In this document: positions 1-7,555 of the stretch, one piece after another
Layout: every line of letters starts with the position of its first letter
Position numbering within the stretch: the first letter of the stretch is position 1
From: Bacteroidaceae bacterium
Lineage (GTDB): Bacteria; Bacteroidota; Bacteroidia; Bacteroidales; Bacteroidaceae
Direction: 5' to 3'
Assembly (NCBI GenBank): GCA_017536765.1
Contig: JAFXGV010000028.1
Location: forward strand, 1 to 38,824
DNA: 38,824 bases
Notes under the pieces: model-generated
Seen by the model: only the letters and a program-made list of their open reading frames with translations
Told to the model about the DNA's origin: nothing
Database searches by the model: none
Translations under genes and position numbers: made by a program

Positions 1-38
1 GAGGCTGACTAAAAAGTATTTTTTAGCAGCCTCTTTTT
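1..38 (+). terminator. Rho-independent terminator hairpin (copy 1 of a repeat)
   Basis: GAGGCTG (1-7) pairs with CAGCCTC (27-33), with an A bulge and an inner A-tract/T-tract stem, followed by TTTTTC on the plus strand. It would end transcription entering from the left; the A/T symmetry means it could also act on minus-strand transcripts coming from the sigma operon. A 33-bp copy differing at one base lies at 31626-31658. Confidence 0.8.
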
Positions 39-71
39 CAGGGAGATGAATAAAAAGATGTAGTTTAAGGC

Positions 72-238
72 TTGCGCAGCCTGAAAAACCGCAGTTTACT
101 GGGCGTAAATGAGGATTTTGAAGGCAAGCGTAACGCAAAAAATTTGTGCAAACGAGTTAAATGCAAAGTTTACTTTGTGATTTTACAACGAGTGCAGCCA
201 AATTTGGGGAACCAAATACACTTTTTAGTCATCTCCTT
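72..238. repeat. Intergenic region with dispersed repeat element
   Basis: This gene-free stretch follows the stop of the minus-strand partner of the ECF sigma factor. Bases 164-197 match 4267-4300 at about 29 of 34 positions (by eye): both contain CAAAGTTT, CTTTG and end in CGAGTGCAG. The CAAAG...CTTTG part is a small inverted repeat. I see no convincing gene; the open frame on the plus strand here runs antisense into the neighbouring coding sequence. Function unknown. Confidence 0.5.
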
Positions 239-763
239 TCATTTTTCTACGTTTTTGCAATCTTCCACTCCTGTGGAATCTTTGCGAAGCGCTTCTATTT
301 CAGATTCTGTTAGCGGAATGACTTCCGGCTCGGACAATACAAAGGTTTTGATTGTTGAGGTGTCGGAGGCATCTTGTTCATATGCCACGCCATTATTCTT
401 GTTGGCAGCAGTTTGCGTTCGCGACACGCAAAGCAAAATGATAAGCACCACTGCTGCGGCAAAACACCATATATATTTGGGTATCCTCTTTACTTTTTTT
501 ATCGGTGTTACGTGTTGCTCAGCGGCAGTTACGACAACAGGTGATGCATTATTGAGCGCATCGAGCATATCGGTGAGGCGTTCACGTGCGCCTGCGGGCA
601 AGGTATAATCGTTTGTATCGGTGCAGAGCGCAAGGATTGCCTCTTTGTCGCGTTGCAACGAGGGCGGCACATCGTTACTGCACAAATAAAGATAGAGCTC
701 CTGCTCCTCGTCGTATGTGAGAGTGCTGTTGAAAAAACCATCCATTCTGCTTTTCAAATCCAT
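239..763 (-). CDS. Small one-TM protein, putative anti-sigma partner
   Basis: 174 residues with a soluble N-terminal part (about 1-93), one membrane helix (about 95-113, rich in A, V, I, L) and a short C-terminal tail of about 60 residues that would lie in the periplasm. The N-terminus has a pattern (FF, then T-x-x-EEQEL, then VPP) that resembles small proteins often encoded after ECF sigma genes in Bacteroidota. It starts 12 bp after the stop of the sigma gene, so the two form an operon. There is no FecR-like domain and no SusC/D genes nearby, which sets it apart from the usual polysaccharide-utilisation sigma/anti-sigma pairs. The anti-sigma role is inferred from gene order, size and topology only. 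Confidence 0.7.
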   Translation of the reverse strand: MDLKSRMDGFFNSTLTYDEEQELYLYLCSNDVPPSLQRDKEAILALCTDTNDYTLPAGARERLTDMLDALNNASPVVVTAAEQHVTPIKKVKRIPKYIWCFAAAVVLIILLCVSRTQTAANKNNGVAYEQDASDTSTIKTFVLSEPEVIPLTESEIEALRKDSTGVEDCKNVEK

Positions 764-775
764 AATCCTTGCATC

Positions 776-1255
776 TTATTTGTTGTAATACTTTCTAAAC
801 TTTTTACGCAAGCGCGTTATTATCACCCTTATATTCACTGCCGAAAGGCCTGTAAGCTCCTCTATCTCCTCGTAATTGTGGCCGCTCATGCGCAACTGCA
901 GCACCTTGCGCTGTTGCGGTGGCAAGCTGCAAAGATATATCTGTATGCAGCGCTGCTCATCCTCTATTTCAAACGGGGTTCTCGTCTCGTCGGGCACCTG
1001 TATATCGTCGGTCACACTGCCGGCAGAATCAACAATGCCGCGAAGGCGGCCTATGCATATATTGCGCAGGGCTGTTCGGCAATAAGACTCAAGCGACACA
1101 ATGCTTTGAAGTTCAAGACGTTTTTCCCACAGGCGCGTATATAGATTCTGCACGGCATCTTCGGCTTCGAAGCGGTCGCATAGAATGCGCATTGCATCGC
1201 GAAAAAGGAGCGGGTGCAATGGCAGAAATCTCTGTTTGAATTCGTCGTGCGTCAT
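776..1255 (-). CDS. ECF-type RNA polymerase sigma-70 factor
   Basis: About 159 residues when started at the ATG at 1255 (Met-Thr-His-Asp-Glu-Phe); an ATG seven codons upstream (1276) is the alternative. Region 2 is seen as the segment with DRFEAEDAVQNLYTRLWEK, where the DAVQ...W pattern is typical, and region 4 as PPQQRKVLQLRMSGHNYEEI followed by a recognition helix ending in RLRKKFRKYY. There is no extra C-terminal domain. It would direct RNA polymerase to a small regulon, held by the membrane partner encoded directly downstream. I prefer the downstream start because a TGTAAC-N16-CGTC element would place the transcript start close to 1276. Targets cannot be named from the window. Confidence 0.92.
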   Translation of the reverse strand: MTHDEFKQRFLPLHPLLFRDAMRILCDRFEAEDAVQNLYTRLWEKRLELQSIVSLESYCRTALRNICIGRLRGIVDSAGSVTDDIQVPDETRTPFEIEDEQRCIQIYLCSLPPQQRKVLQLRMSGHNYEEIEELTGLSAVNIRVIITRLRKKFRKYYNK

Positions 1256-1282
1256 TAAGGTTGTATCTCTTCTCAACTATAT

Positions 1283-1308
1283 GACGGAGATTTTACATAT
1301 TTGTTACA
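1283..1308 (-). promoter_or_regulatory. Possible ECF-type autoregulatory promoter
   Basis: On the minus strand TGTAAC (1308-1303) is followed after 16 bases by CGTC (1286-1283). This resembles the -35/-10 pair recognised by several ECF sigma factors in other phyla (for example the Bacillus SigX type). It ends about 28 bp before the chosen sigma start. The assignment is by resemblance only; ECF promoter motifs in Bacteroidota differ between groups. Confidence 0.35.
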
Positions 1309-1337
1309 ACAACGATGAATATTTTTTTGAAGATACA

Positions 1338-2126
1338 TTACCTTGCCCTCAGTTGCCAGAAGGCAACAGCGGCAGCCGCTGCCACATTCAAGGAATCCAC
1401 CCCATGGGCCATAGGGATGCGCACCACATAGTCGGCTGCCGAAATCACATCGGCGGCAAGGCCATCGCCCTCGTTACCCATTATTATGGCCAACTTTTCC
1501 TCGTTTACAAGCTGCTCATTGTCTATCGACACGGAATTGTCGGTGAGGGCCATTGCCGCAGTGCGGAAACCAAGCTCCTTGAGCGAACTCACCGGAGCAG
1601 GCAGCCAAGTCCAGGGAACGAGAAACACCGAGCCCATCGACACACGCACCGCGCGACGGTTGAGAGGATCACACGATTGCGGTGTGAGCAACACTGCATC
1701 TATTCCCAAGGCTGCCGCCGAACGGAATATGGCACCGATGTTTGTGGTATCCACCACCCCGTCTATAACCACCACCCTGCGGGCTGTACGGCACACATCG
1801 CACACAGAAGGGAGTGTAGGGCGTTGCATTGCACATAGCACGCCGCGGGTGAGCGTGTAGCCTGTGAGCGAGGCAAGCAGGGAGCGCTCGCCTGTGTAAA
1901 CGGGAATATCGCCACAGCGGGCTATTATGGCGGCTGCATCGCCGGCTATATGCTTGCGCTCGCACAGGAGCGACAGGGGGCGGAAGCCTGCATCGAGAGC
2001 GCGTTCTATCACTTTGGGGCTCTCGGCTATGAAGATATGGGCATTATTGCGCAATTGCGCATCGGTGAGGGCGCTGTATGGCTCCAGACCTGCCGCAGCA
2101 AGCGATGTTATCTCTATTATGGGCAT
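1338..2126 (-). CDS. TrmH-family (SPOUT) RNA 2'-O-ribose methyltransferase
   Basis: 262 residues. The N-terminal ~95 residues look like the substrate-binding domain; the C-terminal half carries the three SPOUT motifs: DTTNIGAIFRSAAALG (motif 1), IIMGNEGDGL (motif 2) and the segment SLNVAAAAAVAFWQ (motif 3). These form the trefoil-knot S-adenosylmethionine site. The family methylates ribose 2'-OH groups in rRNA or tRNA; whether this one is RlmB-like, TrmH-like or another member cannot be decided here. It is a single-gene unit, divergent from the CBM9-like gene, with its own -7 box at 2149-2157. Confidence 0.9.
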   Translation of the reverse strand: MPIIEITSLAAAGLEPYSALTDAQLRNNAHIFIAESPKVIERALDAGFRPLSLLCERKHIAGDAAAIIARCGDIPVYTGERSLLASLTGYTLTRGVLCAMQRPTLPSVCDVCRTARRVVVIDGVVDTTNIGAIFRSAAALGIDAVLLTPQSCDPLNRRAVRVSMGSVFLVPWTWLPAPVSSLKELGFRTAAMALTDNSVSIDNEQLVNEEKLAIIMGNEGDGLAADVISAADYVVRIPMAHGVDSLNVAAAAAVAFWQLRAR

Positions 2127-2148
2127 AGCTGTTTGGGTGTTACTCTAT

Positions 2149-2157
2149 GCAAAAATA
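2149..2157 (-). promoter_or_regulatory. Bacteroides-type -7 box for the TrmH-like gene
   Basis: The minus strand reads TATTTTTGC, a full match to TAnnTTTGY, 22 bp before the ATG. No clear -33 TTTG is seen. Confidence 0.6.
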
Positions 2158-2211
2158 GTTTAATTTCCATAATATTTTCTTCCCGCGTCGCGGTTTTTCA
2201 AATAAAAGGTT

Positions 2212-2220
2212 TATCTTCGC
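2212..2220 (+). promoter_or_regulatory. Bacteroides-type -7 box for the CBM9-like gene
   Basis: TATCTTCGC, a common one-base variant of TAnnTTTGY, lies 28 bp before the ATG at 2249. The same nonamer recurs before the genes at 4533, 19456 (minus) and 33584 (minus). Confidence 0.55.
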
Positions 2221-2248
2221 CCAAACGTAAAATAAAAAAAGCATAACA

Positions 2249-2896
2249 ATGAAAAAGATTTTTGTACCCAAAATAGTACCTGCGACAAATAATGTGAGTG
2301 ATATTGAAAAGGCATTTGCATTGGTTGAGGGGCACGCAGTGGATTGCTGCAACTGGCCTGCGGAGTTTCCCTACACTCCCAAAGTGGAGGCTAAGCTGTT
2401 CCACAGCAGCGACAGACTGTATATAAAATTCGACGTTACCGAAAAGGATATACAGGCTGCGGTAGCCGAGGACCAGGGAAGAACCTGGACCGACCCCTGC
2501 GTGGAGTTCTTTGTATCGCCCGAGGGTAATATGGACTACTACAACTTCGAGTGCACCTGCACAGGCAAGTTGTTGCTTGCGTGGCACCCTGCCGGTGAGC
2601 CAAAGGAGTCGGCTCCTATGGGTGTTATCGACAGCGTTGAGCGCCACCCTTCGCTTGGCACAGAGTGTTTCCCGTTACGCAAGGGCGAACATAGCTGGAG
2701 CGTGATTGAGGTAATCCCCGCAAGCGCATTGTTCCGCAGCGGTGTAGAGAATTGGGATGGCAAGAAGATGAGTTGCAACCTTTATAAATGTGGCGATGAA
2801 CTGCCCACCCCGCATTTCATATCGTGGGCGCCAATCGAGTGGAAAGAGCCGAGTTTCCACCGCCCGGAGTTTTTCGGTGCATTGGAATTTGAATAA
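2249..2896 (+). CDS. Carbohydrate-binding family 9-like protein
   Basis: 215 residues, no signal peptide. It resembles the CBM9-like beta-sandwich domain proteins of Bacteroidota: an early CNWP segment, then KLFHSSDRLYIKFDVTEKDI, DPCVEFFVSPEGNMDYYNFE and a late SWSVIEVIPAS followed by FHRPEFFGALEF. The whole protein is about one domain long. In secreted enzymes this fold binds sugar ends, but here the lack of an export signal and of enzyme domains leaves its role unknown. It is a monocistronic gene that ends one base before a long palindrome shared with the convergent phospholipase gene. Confidence 0.8.
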   Translation: MKKIFVPKIVPATNNVSDIEKAFALVEGHAVDCCNWPAEFPYTPKVEAKLFHSSDRLYIKFDVTEKDIQAAVAEDQGRTWTDPCVEFFVSPEGNMDYYNFECTCTGKLLLAWHPAGEPKESAPMGVIDSVERHPSLGTECFPLRKGEHSWSVIEVIPASALFRSGVENWDGKKMSCNLYKCGDELPTPHFISWAPIEWKEPSFHRPEFFGALEFE

Positions 2897-2946
2897 CATT
2901 ATGTAAGATTAAAGGCTGCCGCGGCAGCCTTTAATCTTACATAATG
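2897..2946. terminator. Bidirectional terminator, perfect 50-bp palindrome
   Basis: Arms 2897-2921 and 2922-2946 are exact reverse complements (25 bp each) with no spacer; the centre is GC-rich (GGCTGCCG/CGGCAGCC). It serves the CBM9-like gene from the left and the cardiolipin-synthase-like gene from the right. The stop codon of the latter (2937-2939) lies inside the right arm. Confidence 0.85.
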
Positions 2947-4190
2947 GGTGTCAGCAATTCCACAAAGAAACCGCAAAAACGGCGCCACCAGGAGCGCTCC
3001 TTGTATATCTCCTTTGTGAGAAGGAAACTCTCTTTTTTGTCTTGGGCAAGAATATCGTAGAGGTCACGGGTATCCTGTTTGTCGAATACAAAGATATTGG
3101 TTTCGTAGTCGTAACGCAGGCTGCGACTGTTGAGGTTGGTGGAACCCACGGTCATATACGAATCATCCACGCACATTACTTTCGAGTGATTGAAACCGCC
3201 GTTGTACATATACACATTGGCACCGCGCTTCATAAACTTGTAGCCTATGCGCCACACACCGTCGGGCACAAGCGGAATGTCGCCCTCGGCGGTGAGCATA
3301 ATATTAACCTTCACGCCATCTTCGAGTGCCTTGTTTATTGCCTTCCTAATCACCCTAAGCGGCACGAAATACGGGCTCACTATTGTGACGCTGTCTTTGG
3401 CGGCATTTATGGCATTGGCATATACTTGGCGCATCTGTTTGGGATTTTTACCCGGCCAACGGTCGACAACGGCTACGGCGGCATCACCTGCATCGGCCGG
3501 TTGCGGGTAGTATTTATAACCGCCTATCTGCTGCCCTGTTTCGCAGTTCCACATAGCAAGGAATATATCCTGCAACTTGGCTACGGCAGCACCCTCAACA
3601 CGGGTATGTATGTCGCGCCACTTGCCTATCCCTTCGATGCCGGTGAGGTAGTAATCGGCAACGTTTATGCCACCCGTATAGGCCACAAGGCCGTCTACAA
3701 CCACTATCTTGCGATGGTCACGCGATACTGAATGGTTCACCCAGGGGAAGTTTATGGGATCGAATTTCACGAGTTCTATCCCTTGCGCGCGGATAGCTTC
3801 GATATGTTCTTTTTTAAGCGGTTTATTGTTGGACATATTGCCGAATGCATCGAAAAGCGCACGCACCTCCACGCCCTCCTTTGCCTTTTGGGCAAGCAGC
3901 GTAATGAGTACCTTGTTTATGGAATCGTTGCGGAAATTGAAATATTCGAGGTGGATGTGATGCTTGGCTTCTTTTATGACGCCGAACATATCGGCGAATT
4001 TGGCGTGGGCACCATTGAGGAGTTCCACATCGTTGTTTTGGGTGATTTCGATATTCTCGTTTTGCAGATAGGTTTTGAATGCCTCGTCGGAATGAAGAGT
4101 GTGCCCGCGCTCGATAGCCTTGAAACTACTGCACGAGGCTACCGACAGGATGATGGCAAAAAGTAAAATATTTTTTAATATCGTTCTCAT
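2937..4190 (-). CDS. Phospholipase D/cardiolipin synthase homologue, predicted lipoprotein
   Basis: 417 residues with two HxKxxxxD motifs: H159-K161-D166 (in DHRKIVVVDG) and H335-K337-D342 (in HSKVMCVDD), the paired catalytic sites of the PLD superfamily. Length and spacing fit bacterial cardiolipin synthases, which join two phosphatidylglycerols or use phosphatidylethanolamine. The N-terminus is unusual: instead of two membrane helices it has a short signal peptide with a lipobox ending at Cys20 (residues LSVASC), followed by SSFK, so the mature enzyme is probably lipid-anchored outside the inner membrane. Its promoter (4319-4327) lies over 120 bp upstream, leaving a long leader that contains a direct repeat. 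Cardiolipin synthase is the likeliest role; another PLD activity is possible. Confidence 0.88.
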   Translation of the reverse strand: MRTILKNILLFAIILSVASCSSFKAIERGHTLHSDEAFKTYLQNENIEITQNNDVELLNGAHAKFADMFGVIKEAKHHIHLEYFNFRNDSINKVLITLLAQKAKEGVEVRALFDAFGNMSNNKPLKKEHIEAIRAQGIELVKFDPINFPWVNHSVSRDHRKIVVVDGLVAYTGGINVADYYLTGIEGIGKWRDIHTRVEGAAVAKLQDIFLAMWNCETGQQIGGYKYYPQPADAGDAAVAVVDRWPGKNPKQMRQVYANAINAAKDSVTIVSPYFVPLRVIRKAINKALEDGVKVNIMLTAEGDIPLVPDGVWRIGYKFMKRGANVYMYNGGFNHSKVMCVDDSYMTVGSTNLNSRSLRYDYETNIFVFDKQDTRDLYDILAQDKKESFLLTKEIYKERSWWRRFCGFFVELLTPIM

Positions 4191-4208
4191 TGGCGAGGTA
4201 TTGTAAAA

Positions 4209-4324
4209 GCGAGTGCAGGCTGTTTTCGCACAGAGTGCAAAGACAGCAACAAACGAGCGAGATAATCAAAGTTTGCTTTGATATTTCACAGCGAGTGCAG
4301 GCTGTTTTCGCACGAAATGCAAAG
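4209..4324. repeat. Direct repeat pair in the 5' leader of the PLD-like gene
   Basis: Two 34-bp copies, 4209-4242 and 4291-4324, begin with the same 23 bases (GCGAGTGCAGGCTG, then TTTTCGCAC) and differ at about three positions near the end; the period is 82 bp. Between them lies the small inverted repeat CAAAGTTTGCTTTG (4267-4280), which with the following bases also matches 164-197. The upstream copy overlaps the -7 box of the PLD-like gene, so the second copy would be transcribed within its leader. Confidence 0.7.
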
Positions 4325-4327
4325 GTA
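4319..4327 (-). promoter_or_regulatory. Bacteroides-type -7 box for the PLD-like gene
   Basis: The minus strand reads TACCTTTGC, a full match to TAnnTTTGY. The predicted start of transcription is about 4310, giving a leader of about 120 nt. The rest of the 4325-4500 gap is AT-rich with no gene visible. Confidence 0.65.
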
Positions 4328-4500
4328 CAAAAAACTACCATTGCAAAAAAAGTTTTATCGACACAGAATTTTACATTTTCACACTTTTTGGGGAGTTTGA
4401 ATGGTTACACACTCTGCCACAACAAATAATAAACCCATAATAAAGCGCATTTACCACATAAAATTTCAATTCATAATAAGATGCTCTCGTATTTTTTGTT

Positions 4501-4509
4501 TATCTTCGC
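4501..4509 (+). promoter_or_regulatory. -7 box for the DUF2148-aguA-aguB operon
   Basis: TATCTTCGC lies 23 bp before the ATG at 4533. The -33 element is not clear. Confidence 0.5.
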
Positions 4510-4532
4510 AAAGATATTAAACATTACAAGCT

Positions 4533-5063
4533 ATGATATACAATGAACGCGACATACGCCGCAAACACGTAATTGAGGCTGCTATGCAGATGATGACAGC
4601 TGCACGCACAGCGCCTAAAGCAAAGGGAGTTGATATAATTGAGGTAGCTCTTGTTACCGATGAAGATATAAAAACGCTCAGCGACGAGCTCAATGCCATA
4701 GGCGAGCGACTTGGCCGCGGCGGTTTGTTGCGCGATGCAGGCAACATACTTTCGGCCGATGCCATTGTACTTATAGGCTCGCACGAGGAGCCCATGGGCC
4801 TTAATTGCGCCTACTGCGGTTGCCCCACTTGCGACAGCCGCCCCGCAGGCATACCTTGCGCAATGAACACCATTGACGTGGGTATTGCAGTGGGTTCGGC
4901 TTGTGCAACAGCTGCCGATTGGCGCCTCGACACGCGCGTTATGTACTCGGCAGGCTACGCAGCCAAGCAGCTTGGTTGGATGGATGGTTGCAATTTCATA
5001 ATTGCCATTCCCGTGAGTGCATCTTCAAAAAATCCCTTCTTCGACAGAAAAAGAAAAGTATAA
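4533..5063 (+). CDS. DUF2148 ferredoxin-like domain protein
   Basis: 176 residues matching the DUF2148 family. The centre has a cysteine-rich run, CAYCGCPTC followed by GIPC, then a later GSACATAADW, which suggests an iron-sulfur cluster. No membrane helix or signal is seen, so it should be cytoplasmic. The biochemical role of the family is not established. It is the first gene of an operon: its stop codon directly touches the ATG of agmatine deiminase. Whether it has any part in polyamine synthesis or is only co-transcribed cannot be told. Confidence 0.85.
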   Translation: MIYNERDIRRKHVIEAAMQMMTAARTAPKAKGVDIIEVALVTDEDIKTLSDELNAIGERLGRGGLLRDAGNILSADAIVLIGSHEEPMGLNCAYCGCPTCDSRPAGIPCAMNTIDVGIAVGSACATAADWRLDTRVMYSAGYAAKQLGWMDGCNFIIAIPVSASSKNPFFDRKRKV

Positions 5064-6107
5064 ATGAGCAAACAACAGGATTTATATTTCCCTGCCGAGT
5101 GGCACAAGCAGAACTTTGTACAGCTCACTTGGCCGCACTGCAACAGCGACTGGAACTATATGCTGGAGGAGGTCACCGACTGCTTCATAGAAATAGCCAA
5201 GGCTATAAGCCAACGGCAAAAGTTGCTTGTGATAACCCCCCAGAAGAAATGGGTGGAACTGCTACTGAAGAATGGCGGTGCCACAATGGAGAATATCATA
5301 GTATTCTCGTGTCTTACAACCGACACCTGGGCACGCGACCACGGCTTCATCACCCTGCTTGGCAAGGAAGACGGAAAGCCCCGCTACGTGGATTTCTGCT
5401 TCAACGGTTGGGGAAAGAAATATGAGGCAGGGCACGACAATGCCATAAACAAGCATCTGTATGCATCGGGGATACTCAAAGGAGAATACATCGACGAAAA
5501 CATATGGGTACTCGAAGGCGGTTCAGTAGAAAGCGACGGAAAGGGCACATTGCTCACCACATCGCACTGCCTGCTTGCACCCAACAGGAACTCAATGATG
5601 AAGCGCAACTTAGAATGCCTATTGCGCGAGAAACTGCACTGCAACCGTGTTCTGTGGCTCGACCACGGCAACCTCGTGGGCGACGACACCGACGGGCACA
5701 TAGACACCATAGCACGCTTTGCGCCTAACGACACCATTATATATATGGCGGCAGACAAGGATGATCAAGAGCAATACAACGACCTCTCATTGATGGAAGG
5801 GCAGTTGCAGGAATTCCGCACCGCAAGCGGCCTGCCCTATCGCCTGCTTGCGCTACCATCGCCCAAGCCCATATATGACGAGGAGGGTTTGCGCCTGCCT
5901 GCCACATATGCAAATTTCCTCATTATGAACGATACCGTGCTCTACCCCACATATGCACAACCCGACAATGACGCCAAGGCTGCCGAGGTGCTGAAGAAAG
6001 CATTCCCCGACAAGGAGATTGTGGGAGTTGATTGCCGCCCGCTCATAAAGCAGCACGGTTCGCTGCATTGCGTTACTATGCAATACCCTTCACCCGATAA
6101 TATTTAA
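5064..6107 (+). CDS. aguA: Agmatine deiminase (peptidyl-arginine deiminase family)
   Basis: 347 residues, usual size for the family. It converts agmatine to N-carbamoylputrescine and ammonia in the cytoplasm. Guanidino-group enzyme features are visible: WARDHGF, LEGGSVESDG, the HGNLVGDDTDGHID segment holding the catalytic His, and Cys336 in the segment GSLHCVTMQ near the C-terminus as nucleophile. The gene starts immediately after the DUF2148 stop and ends 2 bp before aguB, which performs the next step. Putrescine made this way would feed spermidine or carboxyspermidine synthesis. No arginine decarboxylase is present in the window. Confidence 0.95.
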   Translation: MSKQQDLYFPAEWHKQNFVQLTWPHCNSDWNYMLEEVTDCFIEIAKAISQRQKLLVITPQKKWVELLLKNGGATMENIIVFSCLTTDTWARDHGFITLLGKEDGKPRYVDFCFNGWGKKYEAGHDNAINKHLYASGILKGEYIDENIWVLEGGSVESDGKGTLLTTSHCLLAPNRNSMMKRNLECLLREKLHCNRVLWLDHGNLVGDDTDGHIDTIARFAPNDTIIYMAADKDDQEQYNDLSLMEGQLQEFRTASGLPYRLLALPSPKPIYDEEGLRLPATYANFLIMNDTVLYPTYAQPDNDAKAAEVLKKAFPDKEIVGVDCRPLIKQHGSLHCVTMQYPSPDNI

Positions 6108-6109
6108 CA

Positions 6110-6997
6110 ATGGACAAGATAAAAGTTGGAGTAATACAGCTCTCCATTGGAGAGAACATTGAGAAGAACAAAGAGAAACTTGCTGCGGCAATACGCAAAA
6201 CGGCACAGCAAGGGGCACAATTGGTGGTGCTGCAGGAGTTGCACAACTCGCCATACTTTTGCCAGGTGGAGTCGACCGCAAACTTCTCATACGCCGAGCC
6301 CATCCCCGGCCCATCGACGGAATTTTACGGCCGCGTGGCTGCCGAATGCAAGGTGGTGCTTGTGACATCGCTGTTTGAGGCCCGTGCCAAAGGGTTGTAC
6401 CACAACACCGCCGTGGTTTTCGACAGCAACGGAACCATTGCCGGGAAATATCGCAAGATGCATATCCCTGATGACCCCGCATATTACGAAAAATTCTATT
6501 TCACACCGGGCGACATAGGGTTCCGCCCCATAAAGACAAGCATTGGAACATTGGGCGTGCAGGTGTGCTGGGACCAATGGTACCCCGAGGGAGCCCGCCT
6601 TATGGCATTGCGTGGTGCCGACCTGCTTATCTACCCCACTGCCATCGGCTGGGAGAGCAGCGACACCGACGAGGAGAAAGGCCGACAGCTTGGTGCCTGG
6701 CAAACCGTGCAGCGCGGGCACGCCGTGGCCAACGGCCTGCCGGTGATTGCAGTGAACCGCTGCGGACACGAGCCCGATCCGTCGGGCCAGACACGCGGCA
6801 TACAGTTCTGGGGACACAGTTTCATTGCCGGCCCGCAGGGCGAATTCATAGCCCATTTTGGTGAGGAAGAGCAGATAGAGGTGGTTGAGGTGAGCCTCAA
6901 ACGCAGCGAGGAGGTGCGCCAGTGGTGGCCGTTCCTGCGCGACCGCCGCATAGAGGAGTATCACCCCATAACAAAAAGATTTTTAGACGAGGAGTAA
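6110..6997 (+). CDS. aguB: N-carbamoylputrescine amidase
   Basis: 295 residues of the nitrilase superfamily. It hydrolyses N-carbamoylputrescine to putrescine, CO2 and ammonia. The catalytic triad is visible as Glu43 (LQELHNSPYF), Lys116 (KYRKMHIPDDP) and Cys153 (VQVCWDQWYPE). The context directly after aguA makes the assignment firm. The operon ends at the palindromic terminator 7004-7041. Confidence 0.95.
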   Translation: MDKIKVGVIQLSIGENIEKNKEKLAAAIRKTAQQGAQLVVLQELHNSPYFCQVESTANFSYAEPIPGPSTEFYGRVAAECKVVLVTSLFEARAKGLYHNTAVVFDSNGTIAGKYRKMHIPDDPAYYEKFYFTPGDIGFRPIKTSIGTLGVQVCWDQWYPEGARLMALRGADLLIYPTAIGWESSDTDEEKGRQLGAWQTVQRGHAVANGLPVIAVNRCGHEPDPSGQTRGIQFWGHSFIAGPQGEFIAHFGEEEQIEVVEVSLKRSEEVRQWWPFLRDRRIEEYHPITKRFLDEE

Positions 6998-7003
6998 TAT
7001 TGC

Positions 7004-7041
7004 AGCATAAACGGCTTGGGCGCGCCCAAGCCGTTTATGCT
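7004..7041. terminator. Bidirectional terminator, perfect palindrome
   Basis: Arms 7004-7022 and 7023-7041 are exact reverse complements (19 bp each, no spacer, core GGGCG/CGCCC). It lies between aguB and the convergent ferritin-like gene, whose TAG stop (7040-7042) overlaps its right end. Confidence 0.85.
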
Positions 7042-7555
7042 ATACTTTTACCGCCGATGATTGCACTATCCACTCCACATCGCGCAGGCAATCCTGCAAA
7101 TCCTGTTCGTGCTCCTCTTCCTCGGCCATAATGCGCTTGGCTATGTCGCAGGTTGTGTAGTCGATGTTATTGGTAAAGGAGGCTATCTCCTCGTATCGTA
7201 TAACGGCACAACGCTCGGCGGCTATATTCTCTTTGAGCAGGGTTATTACATCGCTTTTCAATGGTGGCGAGTATTTGCATCGCGCGAGCGTAGTCCACTG
7301 CGCAGGGTCCAGCACAGGCACACCCTCCAATTGTACAATTCTGTCGGCCAACAGCTTGGCGTGATTATACTCCTGCAATGCGTGTTCTTCGAATTCACGC
7401 TGCACATCGGCACGCATAGCGCCCTCTACCACAAAACTTGCCACCCAATATTGGTAGAAAGCAAGCCACTCCTCGCTGAGGGCTGCATTCAACTGGTCGA
7501 GCAGGCGGGGCAGTTCTATACGTTGCCGCAATATCAAAACACTCTCTTTTGCCAT
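7040..7555 (-). CDS. DPS-like ferritin-fold protein (candidate thioferritin)
   Basis: 171 residues forming a four-helix ferritin-like protein. Likely metal ligands are in EEW (28-30), EEHALQEYNH (56-65), the AAER stretch (112-115) and EEEEHE (145-150). It also has Cys93 and Cys116 (ARC and AERC), a cysteine pair like that of the DPS-like (DPSL) thioferritins described in Bacteroides fragilis and archaea, which oxidise iron with peroxide and protect DNA and proteins. It is not a classical Dps. It stands alone between a terminator and a 200-bp divergent region. A role in peroxide and iron stress is inferred from the family. Confidence 0.8.
   Translation of the reverse strand: MAKESVLILRQRIELPRLLDQLNAALSEEWLAFYQYWVASFVVEGAMRADVQREFEEHALQEYNHAKLLADRIVQLEGVPVLDPAQWTTLARCKYSPPLKSDVITLLKENIAAERCAVIRYEEIASFTNNIDYTTCDIAKRIMAEEEEHEQDLQDCLRDVEWIVQSSAVKV

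Noticed and set aside
72..608. 178-codon plus-strand frame at the left end
   Set aside because: More than half is antisense to the sigma partner gene, and the rest covers the intergenic repeat; no domain is visible.
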